From: Anopheles merus
Lineage: Eukaryota > Arthropoda > Insecta > Diptera > Culicidae
NCBI RefSeq assembly: GCF_017562075.2
Contig: NC_054084.1
Location: 26,474,246 to 26,538,245, forward strand
Direction of reading: 5' to 3'
Length of the DNA: 64,000 nucleotides
In this document: positions 1 through 12,649 of the stretch, piece by piece
How positions within the stretch are numbered: position 1 is the first letter of the stretch
How the letters are laid out: the number at the start of each line of letters is the position of its first letter
The notes under the pieces: model-generated
The model's database searches: none
Told to the model about the DNA's origin: nothing
What the model saw: the letters and a program-made list of their open reading frames with translations, nothing else
Program-made: the position numbers and the translations under genes

Positions 1-3000
1 CGCGCGGGCCGCCTGCGTTCCCGGTGGCGCTCGATTCTCGCTCGTTTATTCGGCGCTTAGCAAGCCGGCAACCATGGGAATGGTTCTCGCTGGGCAAAAC
101 GGGATGAAAGGCCACCCAGATTATCCTTTGGCTTGCTTGTTCTGTGTGTGTGTGTGTGTTTTCCAGGCTGTTAAAGAAACCGGACGCAGTCTTACCACGC
201 AGTGGAGTGTACGCTGAGAGTGTGCGGTATGCCGCAGAAAGGAATCCGGCTTCCGGCAGTACGGCTGGGCTGGAAGCGGAGACGACAAAAGGGATCCGGT
301 GCAAAGGCGGCAAAATCTGCAGTGAAGGGGTGTTTGAGAAAAAGGTGGACTTCCTTATTAGGCTAGCCTTAGTCTAATATTTGCACCCGACTGTGGGCAA
401 AGTTTGTCCTGGTTTGCTCTTATACACACATACACACATACACTTGAGACCTACATACACATGGGATCAGGAGAAAACAAAGAGTGAGAGAGAGGCACAA
501 AATACACAAGGTTTGGGAAAAATGTGTCCAGAACTGGAACGGAAGAGAGAAAGAAAAAAAAAAGAAGCAAATCCTAGAAAAGGACATCATCCAGGAGAAA
601 ATGTTCTAACGTCGAAAGAAGACTCTCGACTAGAACTCCATCGAGTGCGTCACCATGTAAGCGCTGGTAAGCGGTTTCCTGGGCTTTCCTCGTACCTAAT
701 GCTCCTTGACCCAAAAGGTCGAGTCTCCGGTGTGATTGTGTGCGTTTGGAGCTTAAAGACATGGGATTTTTGTGTGTCTGTGTGATGGTATTTGGATGTT
801 TTCTCTATGTCTTCTTTTTTGTGTGTTAGCATCAGTTTTTTCTTCTTTTTCCTCTCATTTTTCGGACTCCTTGCTTGCATTTGTACGCAGCAGCGTTTGT
901 AAGTTTGCTGAAAACCTCCGTACAGTTACACAGCGTTCACTGCTTAATGGAAATATTTCACAGGACAATCATCATGGTTAAGTGTGGTATTGAAATGTTT
1001 TCTTCTCGCTCGCACATACACGCAAACATACACAAACATACACACACACACACAGAAAGGTAAATTCACACAGTAATGTGTGATTCCATTTGAAAGGAGT
1101 AAGCTTTGTATAGGACGGCATTACATACCCCTGTGGTGGTTTACCCTCTTACCGCTCTACGTCATCTTCCACAGATGCGAAGATGAAAAAGCGTTTTCAC
1201 TGCTGATGCATGCTGTGTGTGTATACGGGTTCTCTGGTTTTTGTGCCACAGGGCATCGAAATTCTCTGCCAGACAAGAGAAAGGTGGAATGTTTTTCTCC
1301 TCTTTCGTTGTGTTGTGCTTTTTTACACTTGGAAAAGAGAAAAGGAGAAAAAAGGATGTGCCAGATAATACTGGAGCAAGTATTTAATTATTGTTTATTA
1401 CACTCTTAGCTTAAGCTTTCTGGTTTATGGTTAGGATGATTCGAAGCTTTGTTGAATTGGATAATTGAAGGTTTTTCGAGGAGTTGCTTTGTTGGGATTA
1501 AAATTTAAATGTTTCGGAAGAAGAGACGGACATTCAGTGTGAAACAATTTAAAACGCATAATATAGCGAATTGTAAGATATGGTTCAACCGTCACGTGGT
1601 ATTGAATTTCGGTTTCATCTGGATCGTTTTATGTAACATAGTTTTCAATTGTTCAACTGTTTAGATCAATGATCATTTGATTAAAACATTTTCTTTTTTG
1701 TCAGGGTTAACATGTATTCTCTCATTCAAATCACATGCGGGCGACGGCACTTACAGCCGCATGTGCTTTGTAAAGCATATTTGCAATCCAAATAGGTTAA
1801 AAGTAACTAGAAGCCTGTTTAAATTTCCTTAATTTTATCCATTATCTTTGATGAGTTTAATTTCGGTATCACTTGTGCTGAGCATATGGTGTGCTTACTA
1901 TTCCGTGCACATATAAACCGCCCACTGCATGATGAACAGATCGAAACCCACCGATAGAAGTTGGATGAAATAGGAAAAAAAACATCCACCTTTTTGGAAT
2001 TATTTTTAGCAATCCAATTTGCATACTAAGACCGCTCAAGCAAGTGGCAGCCATTAGCTCTTCTATAGATTAATAAAATCACTCAACCATAACCTTTACA
2101 CGGTAGTGGTCAGGGCGGAGACCTTTACTTATTAATATAACATACTGCCAGACCACATCCTCATTAGTGTGTACTTCCCGTTTGCTGTCGTATGATATCC
2201 TCTCAAGAGCCTCTCTCTGCTAGGACCAGTTTGTCCCTCGAGACCGTTTTTTACCCATTGAAGAAGAAGAGTTTATTTTTTGTAACCTTCCTTCCCTAAC
2301 CATACATGAGTTGTAGCATTGGGACAGTAAAAGATGTACTAACCAGGCAGACTGTCGTCCCACGTTTCGCTCTGCATGGGATGAAAACTAACGTTCCTTT
2401 AAATTGTTTGTCCTGCCCGTGTCACAAAGAAAGTGATTATGAGGGGATTTAACACCACATTCTTCCCAAACTAACCAGCTAAGGGGATGGATGGAACGAA
2501 AACAGGCACAGAATCGAATCGACATAGCAGACGGGGAACGCTTGAAGACCCAAACTGTTCTTTTGAATAGATAAAAAAATGTAACGTTTCTTCGGCGGGT
2601 TACATTTCATCAAGATGCGAAAAAAGCCATAAGATGACGATGATGATGATGATGGAGGTTGTGTCAGTGGTTTTTTTCCTGCTCTCCCTTGCTGTTTGTT
2701 GCCTTGCCTATCGTTGCTTATTTTCTATCCCATCCCGTGTCTCATTTCCCCCGACTCTCGCTCATCTACTGTGCAAGTCAATTTTTCTTCCCAGTTTGGC
2801 TCGCATCGCGGCTGGAGCGCTCCATCCGGATAAATGCACGGGTTGAGATGGGACGCCTCCGTCGTGGTAATTCAATGGACGCTTTTCTTAAGCCGCTGCT
2901 TCCTTTCGTGCCCTCACAATCAGCCAAGGGCGACCGATGGCCAACTAGAGCGTGTTTCGTTTGCCGTCGCCCGGTTCTTCTCGGTAGCCCAGTAGGTTTC

Positions 3001-5407
3001 CACTGTTCGTAGGATTTGTGTGTGTGTGTGTGTGCACCCGCTGCCGTTACAAGTAAGTGTCATTGTTAAAGTCAATTTAGTTTGATTGAGAAATTGAAAT
3101 TTGATGTTATTTTTCTTCCCCGCTTGTGTCCCGCTTGTGGCCTATGCTCGGGCGAAGTGAACGGGAAGGGATTACCTTTCGCTAAGGCATTCTTGAAAAT
3201 GTCGGGAGGGGGGCCCAAACTAAGGAGGCTTCGAAAGCTTGTCCGCTGTACAGCGTCGCTGGTTAGATTGGTTAGATATACGACAGCTTCCGCTAATGGA
3301 CCGCTCTATTAAGGGTTAAAGGCACTCGAAGGGTAAAGTAAGAGCCCGTTATTGCTATCATAGCCGCTGCCGTCAGCCCGTAGCTGGGAGCTTTTGCTTG
3401 GAGGAAAGCACAGTGAATGAAGGCATAAGGAAGGAAGGGTTGCGAAACGTTTACTCTGCTAGACGGTTGATGTGATCGAGTTTGGCGGTGATTGACGGAC
3501 GCCGTTGTTTGCGGAGGATAATTCAGTCCAGCAAAAGGTGTGTTATCATCGTGCGCTGTATGGTTTTGGGGGTCATTGAGCTGTATCTGTGGCCGTGGAG
3601 ACTTCTGTTGAGGTTTGTTGGAAGTGAATGCGTGTACTTGTACATTTTGAATAACTTAAAGGTTTGAAATAATGTGACCTAGTACATTAAGCATTTCGAG
3701 AGTAGCTTTGTATTGAATATATTTGTATCACTATAATTAAAATGTATTTCAACATGTGGCGCAGTATAACGCTGTGTTGGTGTACGGTTTGCAATACTGT
3801 TGTCAATTAATTGAGTTCTGTTCTAACTCATTGTACCAAACAATATTGTGCATTGGTGGTTTATATAATGGTAAACTTTATGCATAAAATATCATACGAA
3901 AAGTTCCATCATTACAATAATCCATCGACTAATTGATCCTTTATGAAGTGATTGCATCAAAGCCAGACCGGTGATTGTGTGAATAAAAATTGACGTCGTT
4001 TCATTCGATTTTTAATTTAAATTGAAATAATTTACCACACATCTGTCACATTTTCCATACCGTGCCGTGGTTAAACAAACGCGGGCGATAAAAAAGCGGC
4101 ATCATTCATTGATTAAAAATGCAAACAAAACATACGCTCGCCGTAATAAACCATTGGTTAAGCGGTAGCAATAGGCAACCGCTCGTGGGAGGGCAAGAGA
4201 TCGACCTATTGGCATACAGCAACCAGGAGGTGGTGATCAGCCAGCACCCCAGCCTACACGGTGTGGCTACCGTTTTGTGTGGCAGAGCAAAAGGGGTAAA
4301 ATTTTTCAAATTGCCCGCTAATGGATTGGTTCGTGTAATGCCATTTTAGCTGAATGATTTAGCATTGCCTTCTGGTGATTGAGAGGTGAATTAATGATGG
4401 AAACATAAACATGACCGTCACCAAGAGCTCTCACTCGGTACTGTCCGGCGATAGTACACGTGTGTGGCCGCGAAATCTGTGTGTTACTACTGTACACAAC
4501 CATTACACCAAATCAAACCGCTTTTATGTGTGTGTATCTGTGTGTTTGCGAGCACGAGAAAGTCGTGAAAGTTTTATTGCAGCGCGCCTAAGGGTCAACC
4601 GCAGCAAACATTAATCAAGCAAAAGTCAAAATTAAGTTGTACAACAGCATGTATGCTTGTACGTGTGTGCGTAATGTGCAACATGACAACACATTTAGAA
4701 GTATTCTGCTCTGCGCTACACTGGTTATGGTGCGGAAGATAATGGTACACTCGGGCATAAATTACATTAAAAGTCATTCTGCATGCGCACGAGCGCATGT
4801 GTTGCATCTGATAAAGAAGGTCAACGGGATTTGCTCACCCATCAACTGGAAGCAATCCCCCCCTTTTTTCTATGATGTTTTGTTCCACCTTCACACTGGA
4901 TGGAATGATTAATTAGTAATCAATACTAATAATGCTATTTATTGGAATGACCCATCGGAATGCATACCAGGTGTATGTATGTGTGTGTTAGGGCGAAAGA
5001 AACTAATAAAAATATGAGGTACGATCGTGAATCATGTGAAGTGGTGCATAAAACCGCAGAAACGTGGTTTGATGGAACATGTGGATGCTTTTTTGCCTTT
5101 TTGCGGTGCCACTGGCCGAGTTGGTTGGAACTAGTTTTGCTCGGACCGTATTACATCGCACAATCCAAACATTCATTAGCTAACGATACACTTTGATCAT
5201 CCTTCACATGTTTGGATTATATGTGGTATGATAGATTTTTTTCACTTGCTTAGCTCGTGAGCTATGTTACCGGTAGCTAACGAAGTTGAAATTAAAATGT
5301 TGTACATAAGGCAGTTTAGTATAGAATCATTCGAGCTCATCATTATAATTAACTCAATGAAAATAAAACCAATAGTTTTGCAAATATTGCCCGCAATAAT
5401 CTTAAAC
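1..5407. other. Non-coding stretch, no recognisable gene
   Basis: I see no recognisable protein or RNA gene here. Short open frames on both strands have no domain, family resemblance or convincing splice context. Visible structure is limited to simple repeats: a TG run at about 141-158, CA-rich patches at 423-450 and 1011-1054, an ATG-repeat at 2634-2654, and a TG run at 3018-3034. The AT-rich part from about 1400 to 2100 and 3660-4080 looks like ordinary insect intergenic or intronic sequence. Confidence 0.6.
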
Positions 5408-5419
5408 CTATGAGATATT

Positions 5420-5630
5420 CTTCTTCTTCTTCTTTGGCTCAACAACCGATGCCGGTCAAGGCCTGCCAACACACTTGTGGGGTTGGCTTTCAGTGACTTA
5501 TTGATTTCCCCCCATAGCAGGATAGTCAGTCCTACGTATGGCGGCACGGTCTATTTGGGGCTTGAACCCATGACGGGCATGTTGTTAAGTCGTACGAGTT
5601 GACGACTGTACCATGAGACCGGCTATGGCT
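5420..5630 (-). mobile_element. tRNA-derived SINE, copy 1 (SINE200/SINEX-like)
   Basis: A ~211-bp SINE on the minus strand. Its 5' head lies at the right end (near 5630) and contains a tRNA-like polymerase III promoter. The B box reads GGGTTCAAGCC on the minus strand (about 5559-5570), and an A-box-like TGGTACAGTCG lies nearer the head. The 3' tail is an AAGAAGAAG run, seen as TTCTTCTTC at 5420. It is flanked by a perfect 12-bp target duplication, CTATGAGATATT, at 5408-5419 and 5631-5642. Intact flanks and near identity to copy 4 (about four substitutions) indicate fairly recent retrotransposition. The family name is from memory of Anopheles SINEs. Confidence 0.85.
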
Positions 5631-5790
5631 CTATGAGATATTATTGACTATAATTAAAAACAAAGCAATAAATCGTCTTTTATTTTGGATATATTATTTT
5701 ATTAAAAACATTTAGTAGCAATATTTGTTTTATTTTTAATAAACATCGTTGGCCTAATAGCATGGTAGTGACAAACTTTCTACACCAATT

Positions 5791-5880
5791 GTTTGAACAA
5801 TCTGCATCTAGGCGCATGTTGAAACAATTGCGTACATCTAGGCGAATGTTGAAACAATTGCGTACATCTAGGCGCATGTT
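5791..5880. repeat. 30-bp tandem repeat, about 3 copies
   Basis: Units at 5811-5840 and 5841-5870 differ by one base and are followed by a 10-bp partial unit. A diverged unit precedes them at 5791-5810. Each unit carries a TCTAGGCGCATGTTG-like core, close to the ACATTTAGGCG motif seen elsewhere in the window (16086, 16283, 17729). The period is a multiple of three, so the minus-strand open frame crossing it has a 10-residue repeat. I regard that as a by-product, not a protein. Confidence 0.8.
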
Positions 5881-8633
5881 TAACATGCAATAATGACATA
5901 ATAAAGGCACAAATAAGAATGTTCAACGTAGCAGGATAGGCTAAAAGGAATAAAAAGGGTTAAAAAAACAAAACAACCTAAATAATTTCATGACAAACCG
6001 ACTCATTCCATCACTTCAGACTTTTTAGAGAAAGCTTCTGCCGGCAAGTTGCTAAATAGTTCATTTACAACTCATCGGTAAATAAGAGCTTGTAGCGCGT
6101 CTTTCCAACCAAAACGCTTCCGTTCGCATACTTTTGTCAAAAGTTTCCCCTTTTCTAGTTGAGCTTGCCATTTTGCTTCCCGCGCACTACTGTATGCGGC
6201 ACTAAACGGCGGGTTGAGGGCGCTTGTCGAGCGAATAAGCTATCTTTCTTCCTATCGGGAGCCGCTAATATACATATTTATGCTTACGTGCTCTTTTGAT
6301 TGCATATCCCTTCCCGTCCCAGTCTCGCCCTTCCATCACACCCATCCCGTTTCGGTGGCATGTGTGTTTGTGCCGTAGGTCATTCCTCAAATAGCTTTCG
6401 CGTTTGCGTTGCTGTCATGCTCGTGAGGGCACCGATGTTGTGGGAAACCAATGTTTTCGGTACGGATGTGTGTATGTGTGTGAGTGTGTGAATTGCAATC
6501 ATCGTATGCTTTGGTGGCCACCCTCGTTCGGGTGAGCCTCGTAGGAAAGGGGAGGGATGAATGTTTACGCGTTCGGCTTGTTTGACAGGTTGAACAACGA
6601 GCAAACATCGATTAATCATAATACGATTTATATTTTATTAGGAGCTGTATGTGATTACCCCACCCAGGAAAGGATGGATGGGAATTTTCCGAATGTCCTT
6701 CTGGCATCTTTCGTTTCCTTCCCCTGGAGTCCGGGTGTGGCTGAGGTTAAGAGATTGAGTTTGTGCCGGGACGGAACGTCCTTGAAGCGTAAGTTGTCAG
6801 CAGTTCGGATTTCGTGTGTCCTGGTGGGAGTCCTCGGTGAAAGCGTCAATTTTTACGTACAGTCGTCGCTGTTGCTGAGGGTAGTTAGCGCGTTCTTGTA
6901 CGCCGGAATCGAATTACTTCCTTCTGGCCATGCTGGTGGACGCCACATGGGCATGGGCTGCTTCATACAGAAAGCAAACAGGTGAGTGTGTATGTGTGTG
7001 TGTTTGTTTGTTTGTGAGTATGAAGCATTGTCCCCGGGTGGCCTCGTTACGGTGTTAGTCTATTTGCCCGACAGGCCCTACCAAAAATAGGATTTCTCGC
7101 ACCTTGCTGATACGATGACATCACACCACAAGACACACACACACACTCACAAACATTGACACCAAAGTCCCGCTTGTTGTGTAGTCCAATTTTACTTGAT
7201 TGTCATCCTGTCCTGGTGGTCGAGCTTTCGCATCCAGCGTGTGGGCCGTTGGTGACCGATTTTGCTTGATTGATTACAAACAGAGCCTTAGGACGGCAGA
7301 CACAGGGCGATAGACGGGAGGACGCAAGGAGCCTCAAATCCAGGCCGCGACATTATTTTGTTTTGCAGCACTCATATTGTGTGCCAATGATTCGGCTCTG
7401 GGTGGTTTTTTGTTTTGTTTCTATTACCACGGACTGGGATCTGGTGGTGGGACCTCCTTGTGCTTTGTTTTGCTGCTACTCCGGTAAGCGCGGTGCGAAA
7501 TTTCATTAAGTTATTGCTGATTGCTTACATTGCCGAAGGCCACCGAAGGCGTCACCGGGCGGCAGAAGACAGTAACCAGTGCTGTTTGTGCTACGAACAG
7601 GGCCCGTCTGCCGGATGGTCGTAGGTGTTTTCCCCGGGTACCGGAAGGTAAATAATTTTGTTGTATGAGCGATATGATTGGGTGCCGGTGGATGGCCTTT
7701 TTGCTTGCTTGAGTATTGCTTAGACATTTTGTAGTTGGTAATATCCAAGAAGTGTCTTGGGTGGTTTGTACTTAGATCGCGCTGCGTTGTATGTGTTATG
7801 CTTCTAATGGCTGAAATGAAAACAAAGAATGCTTGTAAGAACTTTTGAATACAATATTTGAACAACTGGTTAAGGAGTCAATTATTTATTACAGATACTA
7901 TACTTATGAGGGTTACAAAAGACCTGTTCGGATAGGAGTTTTATTATAATATAGGGTCATCAGTGGTGCTGTTTCGCAGCTGTTTCACAGTTTTTTTTTA
8001 TAAAACATAGGGAGCGCACTATACAATATTGCAACAGGTTTTACATGTACGAGCTTGGGTTCAATAGTTATTTACGAAAGTTCTACATGGTCCGGAAAAA
8101 TCCCAAGAAATTGAGGTTCTTGGTCAAAACTTTCATATTACTAAAGCAGAAAAATGCTATTTTCCTGATAAACTTGTCGGCAAATTGACGTAATGACAAA
8201 TTATTGGCCGATAGAGGCACAAAACACGGGCTTTCATAATCAGTGAAACAAGAAACTCAAACATTCCTTAAGAACAGTGTTTGTATACATATAAACTTTG
8301 CAATACTGAATGTCCTGTTAATAAATAAATTTAAAAATAATAATAATACATTAAACTAAAGTAGTAAAGCACTGACCTGAGCTGTCGTTACAGTGGGGAA
8401 GTGTTAAAATAATACAGTTCTATACATCATTATAATTGTCCTGAATTTCGGCCTAAAGTAAAAGATTTGGCAATAATCCAAAAAGAAAAACAATCATCAA
8501 CACTGTCAATGAAATACCTTTCGTATAAAGCCATTTTTGCATGTCGAAAATTTCTTGTTTTATAGCTCACCAGATTCGAAAAGAAAAGGTCCTTAAGGTG
8601 TTGGAAATAACCACAGCAAGTGTGTAAAGAAAC

Positions 8634-8701
8634 GGAATGAGAGAGAAGATGGAAAGAGAGAAAGTGAGTGAGAGACAGAGAGAAAAAGAGAAAAAAAGAG
8701 C
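8634..8701. repeat. Purine-rich GA/GAAA tract
   Basis: Imperfect GA-rich low-complexity sequence, with GAGAGA mixed with AAAGAG. No further function is visible. Confidence 0.8.
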
Positions 8702-9188
8702 TAAAAACAAGAGGTTTCAAACAATACAAGACAAAACAAATACTATTATTTCCAATTTATTTATTGTGTGCATGAATAGTAAATCGAACAACTCGCCGTA
8801 AAAAAAAAAATTAGCTTTACCATTTCAGCTTTATGGCAAACAAACTCAAACGATTTGCAAGCAGTTAATTGAGGTTAACACCGTTCCCATAATCCTTTGC
8901 AAACTCTTTAGCACGACTGTTGGCCACGCCATCAGAAGCCATGAGTGCAATGCATTTATAATGCAACAAAATATATTTATTTCCCTTCCCCGGCACACAC
9001 ACACATATTCACAGGGGTGGAATCTTTAAGCAGCTGGTCTAAATTAAGCGTTAGCTAAATATTTACCCACCGTTGGTTGGAAAATCTGATTGATGCCAAA
9101 CAGTGCACCGTTCGCATCGGTGGCCAATTTTCATAATCTCTCGATCCACACACACACACACACCTCCATTGATGCAGCCTGTTAGAGG

Positions 9189-9243
9189 GACAGAGAAAGT
9201 GAGAAAGAGATAAAGAGAGAGAAAGAGAGAGAGAGATAGAGGG
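9189..9243. repeat. GA-rich microsatellite
   Basis: Imperfect (GA)n with AAAG interruptions. The apparent serine/leucine-rich open frames on the minus strand here are by-products of the repeat. Confidence 0.8.
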
Positions 9244-10323
9244 ACAACGACAAAAAATATCCAATCCCAAATGGTGAAGTCATCCTTGAGCAAACTAATT
9301 TGCGGATAAATTGTGGACAGCTGCAGCACTGTGCAAACTCCCGCTTTGCCCTTTCGTGGTGGTGGCGAATTATGCCGTAGTGTGAAATGTGTATAGAAGG
9401 ATGACGGGGTAGCATAGCAGATGTGAGAGGTGTATAATAATAATCATAACGAGATAAAAATGAAGCTAACAGATTACAGATGGTACCATAATAGAGATTG
9501 AGCAAATTAGTTGTTGAAGTAAGTCATGTTCACGTTGTATGCTTGTCAAATTTTATGTAGGAAATAGTTTCAGTTTGATCTTCGATGATAATTCAATACT
9601 CGAAAGGACTAATTTTCCTTTCCAAACTACAAAAACTGACAAAAGTTGTACACTCTCGTCAGTCACTGTAACCGTGCGTCGTTATTACAGCGTAAAAAAG
9701 ACACCGGTGGGTGGGGGAAAATCTGACTGACATCCCATCATCCCATCAACATACAGCACCACACGGAACACACACAAGAACCACGACTGCTACTACTACT
9801 ACCCACACCAGCGGGGTGGATTAATCACGCCGGCGTTATATTTACATTTGAAAGCTAGCGTTGATTTTCATAAATATGTAAATTTATTACAACACACCGT
9901 CTATTTTCGATGCTGGAGCGGCTGAAGGGAGAAGGGGGGTGAGGTTGGGGTGGGCTGAATGGACGGTCGAAGCGGGTCGGTCGGAGCGACCGCCGACACC
10001 CCACGGTTCAATTGTCCGTGTAGGTTTGTTGCTACAGTTGGCAACATGTAGTATGTACACGCGGGACCAGGTTCCGCGGTCCCGCCACCGAGGCACGAGG
10101 GTCTCGGCACCGGGGCTAGGCGTTTTATCGCGCTCCAATAAATCATAAATCACATTTCAGTACTCGAAACGAACATCGATCGTTTGTCGATGGATGGTGA
10201 TGCGCCCCATACACACGGGTACGGGTCGGATACGGTTTGCTGCTCGCTTTGGCACGGTGCCAATCGCGTGGCGTATGTTGCCATGGGATATGTGTGCAGC
10301 GCTTGGTTGTAAAAGGGGATTTT

Positions 10324-10356
10324 GGGCCGGGCTGGGTTGGGCTGGGGCGGGTCGGG
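10324..10356 (+). other. G-quadruplex-capable tract
   Basis: Seven runs of three or four G separated by one to two bases: 10324, 10329, 10334, 10339, 10344, 10349 and 10354. This exceeds the usual G3+N1-7 four-run definition of a quadruplex-forming sequence. The G-rich strand is plus. No gene is recognised beside it. Confidence 0.75.
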
Positions 10357-10855
10357 TTGGCGCTGGGTTTTCTGGGAAGCTCCTGTTGCAGCTAGGGACT
10401 AATAAAAAATCGCTTCGTACGCCGTCTCGAGTGGCTCTTGACGGGGTCGGGCAGTTGTTTGGGCATGAGGAGAAAGCAAGCAGCGAGAAAAAAAGAAAAA
10501 GAAAACAACATCACGCCCGTCCGTTTGGGCCGCAATGTTGTGCTCGGTTTTCTGTTGTGTCGCTAGGATGCGATGCGTACGTGCGTGTCAACTAGTGAGC
10601 CACGTGCGCCGGTGTGTGTGTGTGTATGTCAACATATAATCTACACCATCGTTACTCTTCAGCCGAGAGAGGGCCACACATTCTGCACTGAAATGGCATT
10701 AAAGCAAGCCCCTTGGCACGATAGGAGGAAGGATAGAAAGGCCTATATGGTTGGCATCAGCTATTTGTGCTACCGTTTGGCAGTATCTGCCTTTCACTAC
10801 GCCAGCAACCAGCAATCGAACAAACGGAGCAACCTCAAATCAAAGCTACAAGCAT

Positions 10856-10911
<56 letters not shown>

Positions 10912-10916
10912 AGAGA
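10856..10916. repeat. (GA)n microsatellite
   Basis: Near-perfect (AG) run at 10861-10908 with GAGA-type flanks. GAGA repeats can bind GAGA-factor-like proteins in insects, but nothing here shows such a role. Confidence 0.95.
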
Positions 10917-10971
10917 AAAAGAGAAATGGAGCAATAAAAAAGGAGAGCAAATGGGCAAAAATCCTGTTGGG

Positions 10972-11011
10972 GGGTGTCTGGTGATAGAAATAACATTATT
11001 ACCAGACACCC
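10972..11011. other. Strong inverted repeat (hairpin)
   Basis: Arms at 10972-10986 and 10997-11011 are complementary at 14 of 15 positions around a 10-nt loop (10987-10996). A G run (10969-10974) and a 12-base C run (11016-11027) could extend the stem past a small bulge. It is too short for a standard miRNA precursor unless the G/C runs extend it. It could equally be a cruciform-forming site or the remnant of a small foldback element. Confidence 0.8.
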
Positions 11012-11897
11012 ACAGCCCCCCCCCCCCTCCTGCTGCACGCTGGAGGAAAGTGAAGGTGTTTCGTTGGTGTCGGGTGGTGAGAAGCCGGGTGGTGTAGAGT
11101 AGAAAATATTGATGCCCGGGAGGGAAAAATTGAAAATAACAATAATAAAGCAGAATCCATCAAATAATTCGCTTGCCATGATTTGTGCCGCCTGAGGCAT
11201 TATTTGTTGTGTTGCGCGTTCGATTTTTTATGCTTTCCTTGTGTGCCGCGCGCGTGTGTGTTTGGTAACATATTTTTTCATTTTTCAATGCTCACACCAT
11301 CGAGCATCGTTGAGCTCCTCGGTTCGGTGGAGAGGGTGGTAAATATTGTTTGAGCTATTGCTTAAGTCTGCCCGCTGAGTGTGAGAGTTTCGGGCGAGGT
11401 GTGATTTAGATGGTTCCATTAGAGAGCAACTGTCTTTGCCATTTTTTGGTGTTTCTGGGTGTGGGAAGAAGAATGTTGATTTCATTCTTTGCCTTGGAAT
11501 GATGTTAGAGGGTTTTCGGAGGAATGGGGGCAGGAAAAGTTTCGCAGTGAAAAAGGCAGATTGAGAACGTTTGATTTATTCGTAGCAATTGTTTGGAAAT
11601 GTACGTGTAACGTTTGCCGACAGTTGAAAGGATCAAGGAGCTTTACCGTAAGCGCTTCAAGCGAAAGGGATTGATATTATGATAAGTAAAGGGTGCTGAG
11701 GGTGCAAAGATGCTTGTTTTGAGCATTTTATGCTGCAGTCAACTTTTTTAAAGCGTGAAGCGTAGAAACAAAACAGCTAGAAAGTAAATAATTTTGGAAG
11801 ATTTACGATCGATATGAAAGTAAAAATATGTAACATGGAGTTTCTGAATTACTGAAAATTCTGGAATCTCAAATACTTGATGTGCCAAGTGGCGATT

Positions 11898-12102
11898 TTT
11901 TTTTTTTTTTTTAGCACAACAACCGTTGTCGGTCAAGGCCTGCCTGTACCCACTAGTGAAGTGAGCTTGGCTTTCAGTGACTTATTGTTACCATAGCAGG
12001 ATAGTCAGTCCTACGTATGGGAGTACGGTCTATTCGGGGCTTGAACCCATGACGGGCATGTTGTTAAGTCGTGCAAGTTGACGACTGTACCACCAGACCG
12101 GC
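11898..12102 (-). mobile_element. tRNA-derived SINE, copy 2
   Basis: Same family and orientation as copy 1. It has a B-box-containing head at the right end and a poly-A tail on the minus strand, seen as the T run from 11898. It is flanked by a perfect 13-bp target duplication, CCAAGTGGCGATT, at 11885-11897 and 12103-12115. It is more diverged from copy 1 in the tail-proximal half, where CCTGTACCCACTAGTGAAG replaces the copy 1 sequence. It therefore represents a different subfamily member. Confidence 0.85.
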
Positions 12103-12115
12103 CCAAGTGGCGATT

Positions 12116-12649
12116 ATTTCAGCTTAAAAAATGAACTGCAAATAATTACGTTATGTACAATGTATTTCTGTAAAAAACAAAATATTTTGGGAAAAAAATC
12201 TATGGCAACAAATATGAAATCCTTCTTAGGACGCCTAAATTTATGCTATTAACGAAAAAAGTATCTTTTATTAGCAGTTCCTTGGTCTGCTGGCACGATA
12301 TTAAAAACGAAATTCCTCGCTAGTGGTAAACGCACCAACGTACAAATACCATTGGTGCACAGGAGCTTTTTGACGGTAAAATATTGATTTCAACCAGACA
12401 GCATTATTATTTAACAGTAAATGGATGTTTTTTTCTTCTTGCTGGTGAAAATATGTTGAAGAATATTTTATAACGCAAAATATTTACACCGATTGCCACT
12501 AGCACAACCGTAACCTGTTTATCCACGGGAAATGGCAAATAAATCTCCCCGTACCCCACAGTACACAGGATGGATGAAACACGACGGGAGGGGAAACCCA
12601 TCAAGCATAGATGAATAAATTTTCCTCATACGTCTCTACGGACCCTTAC
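12116..12649. other. Non-coding AT-rich stretch
   Basis: No recognisable gene or repeat. A 65-residue open frame on the minus strand (12604-12407) lies just past the candidate splice donor at 12649. It has no features of a conserved protein. Confidence 0.55.

Larger units (their letters stand above)
5643..11884. other. Non-coding stretch with simple repeats
   Basis: No recognisable gene. It contains a 30-bp tandem repeat (5791-5880), purine-rich tracts (8634-8701, 9189-9243, 10856-10916), a G-quadruplex-type tract (10324-10356) and a hairpin (10972-11011), each listed separately. A textbook splice donor (CAG before GTGAGT) sits at 6979-6987, preceded by a long open frame on the plus strand from 6557. 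The frame resembles no protein I know, so I do not call an exon. Positions 7860-9050 are AT-rich and featureless. Confidence 0.6.

Noticed and set aside
2095..2275. Possible diverged SINE ending in GAAGAAGAAGAG
   Set aside because: Apart from the tail and a few short matches it does not align with the SINE copies here, and no B box or target duplication was found.
5680..5910. Minus-strand frame with a 10-residue repeat (RLDVRNCFN)
   Set aside because: By-product of a 30-bp tandem repeat whose length is a multiple of three.
6557..6985. 142-codon plus-strand frame ending at a perfect CAG-GTGAGT donor
   Set aside because: The donor is strong, but the frame lacks any protein-like motif and no convincing acceptor or start decides it. 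It may be worth an RNA-seq check only.
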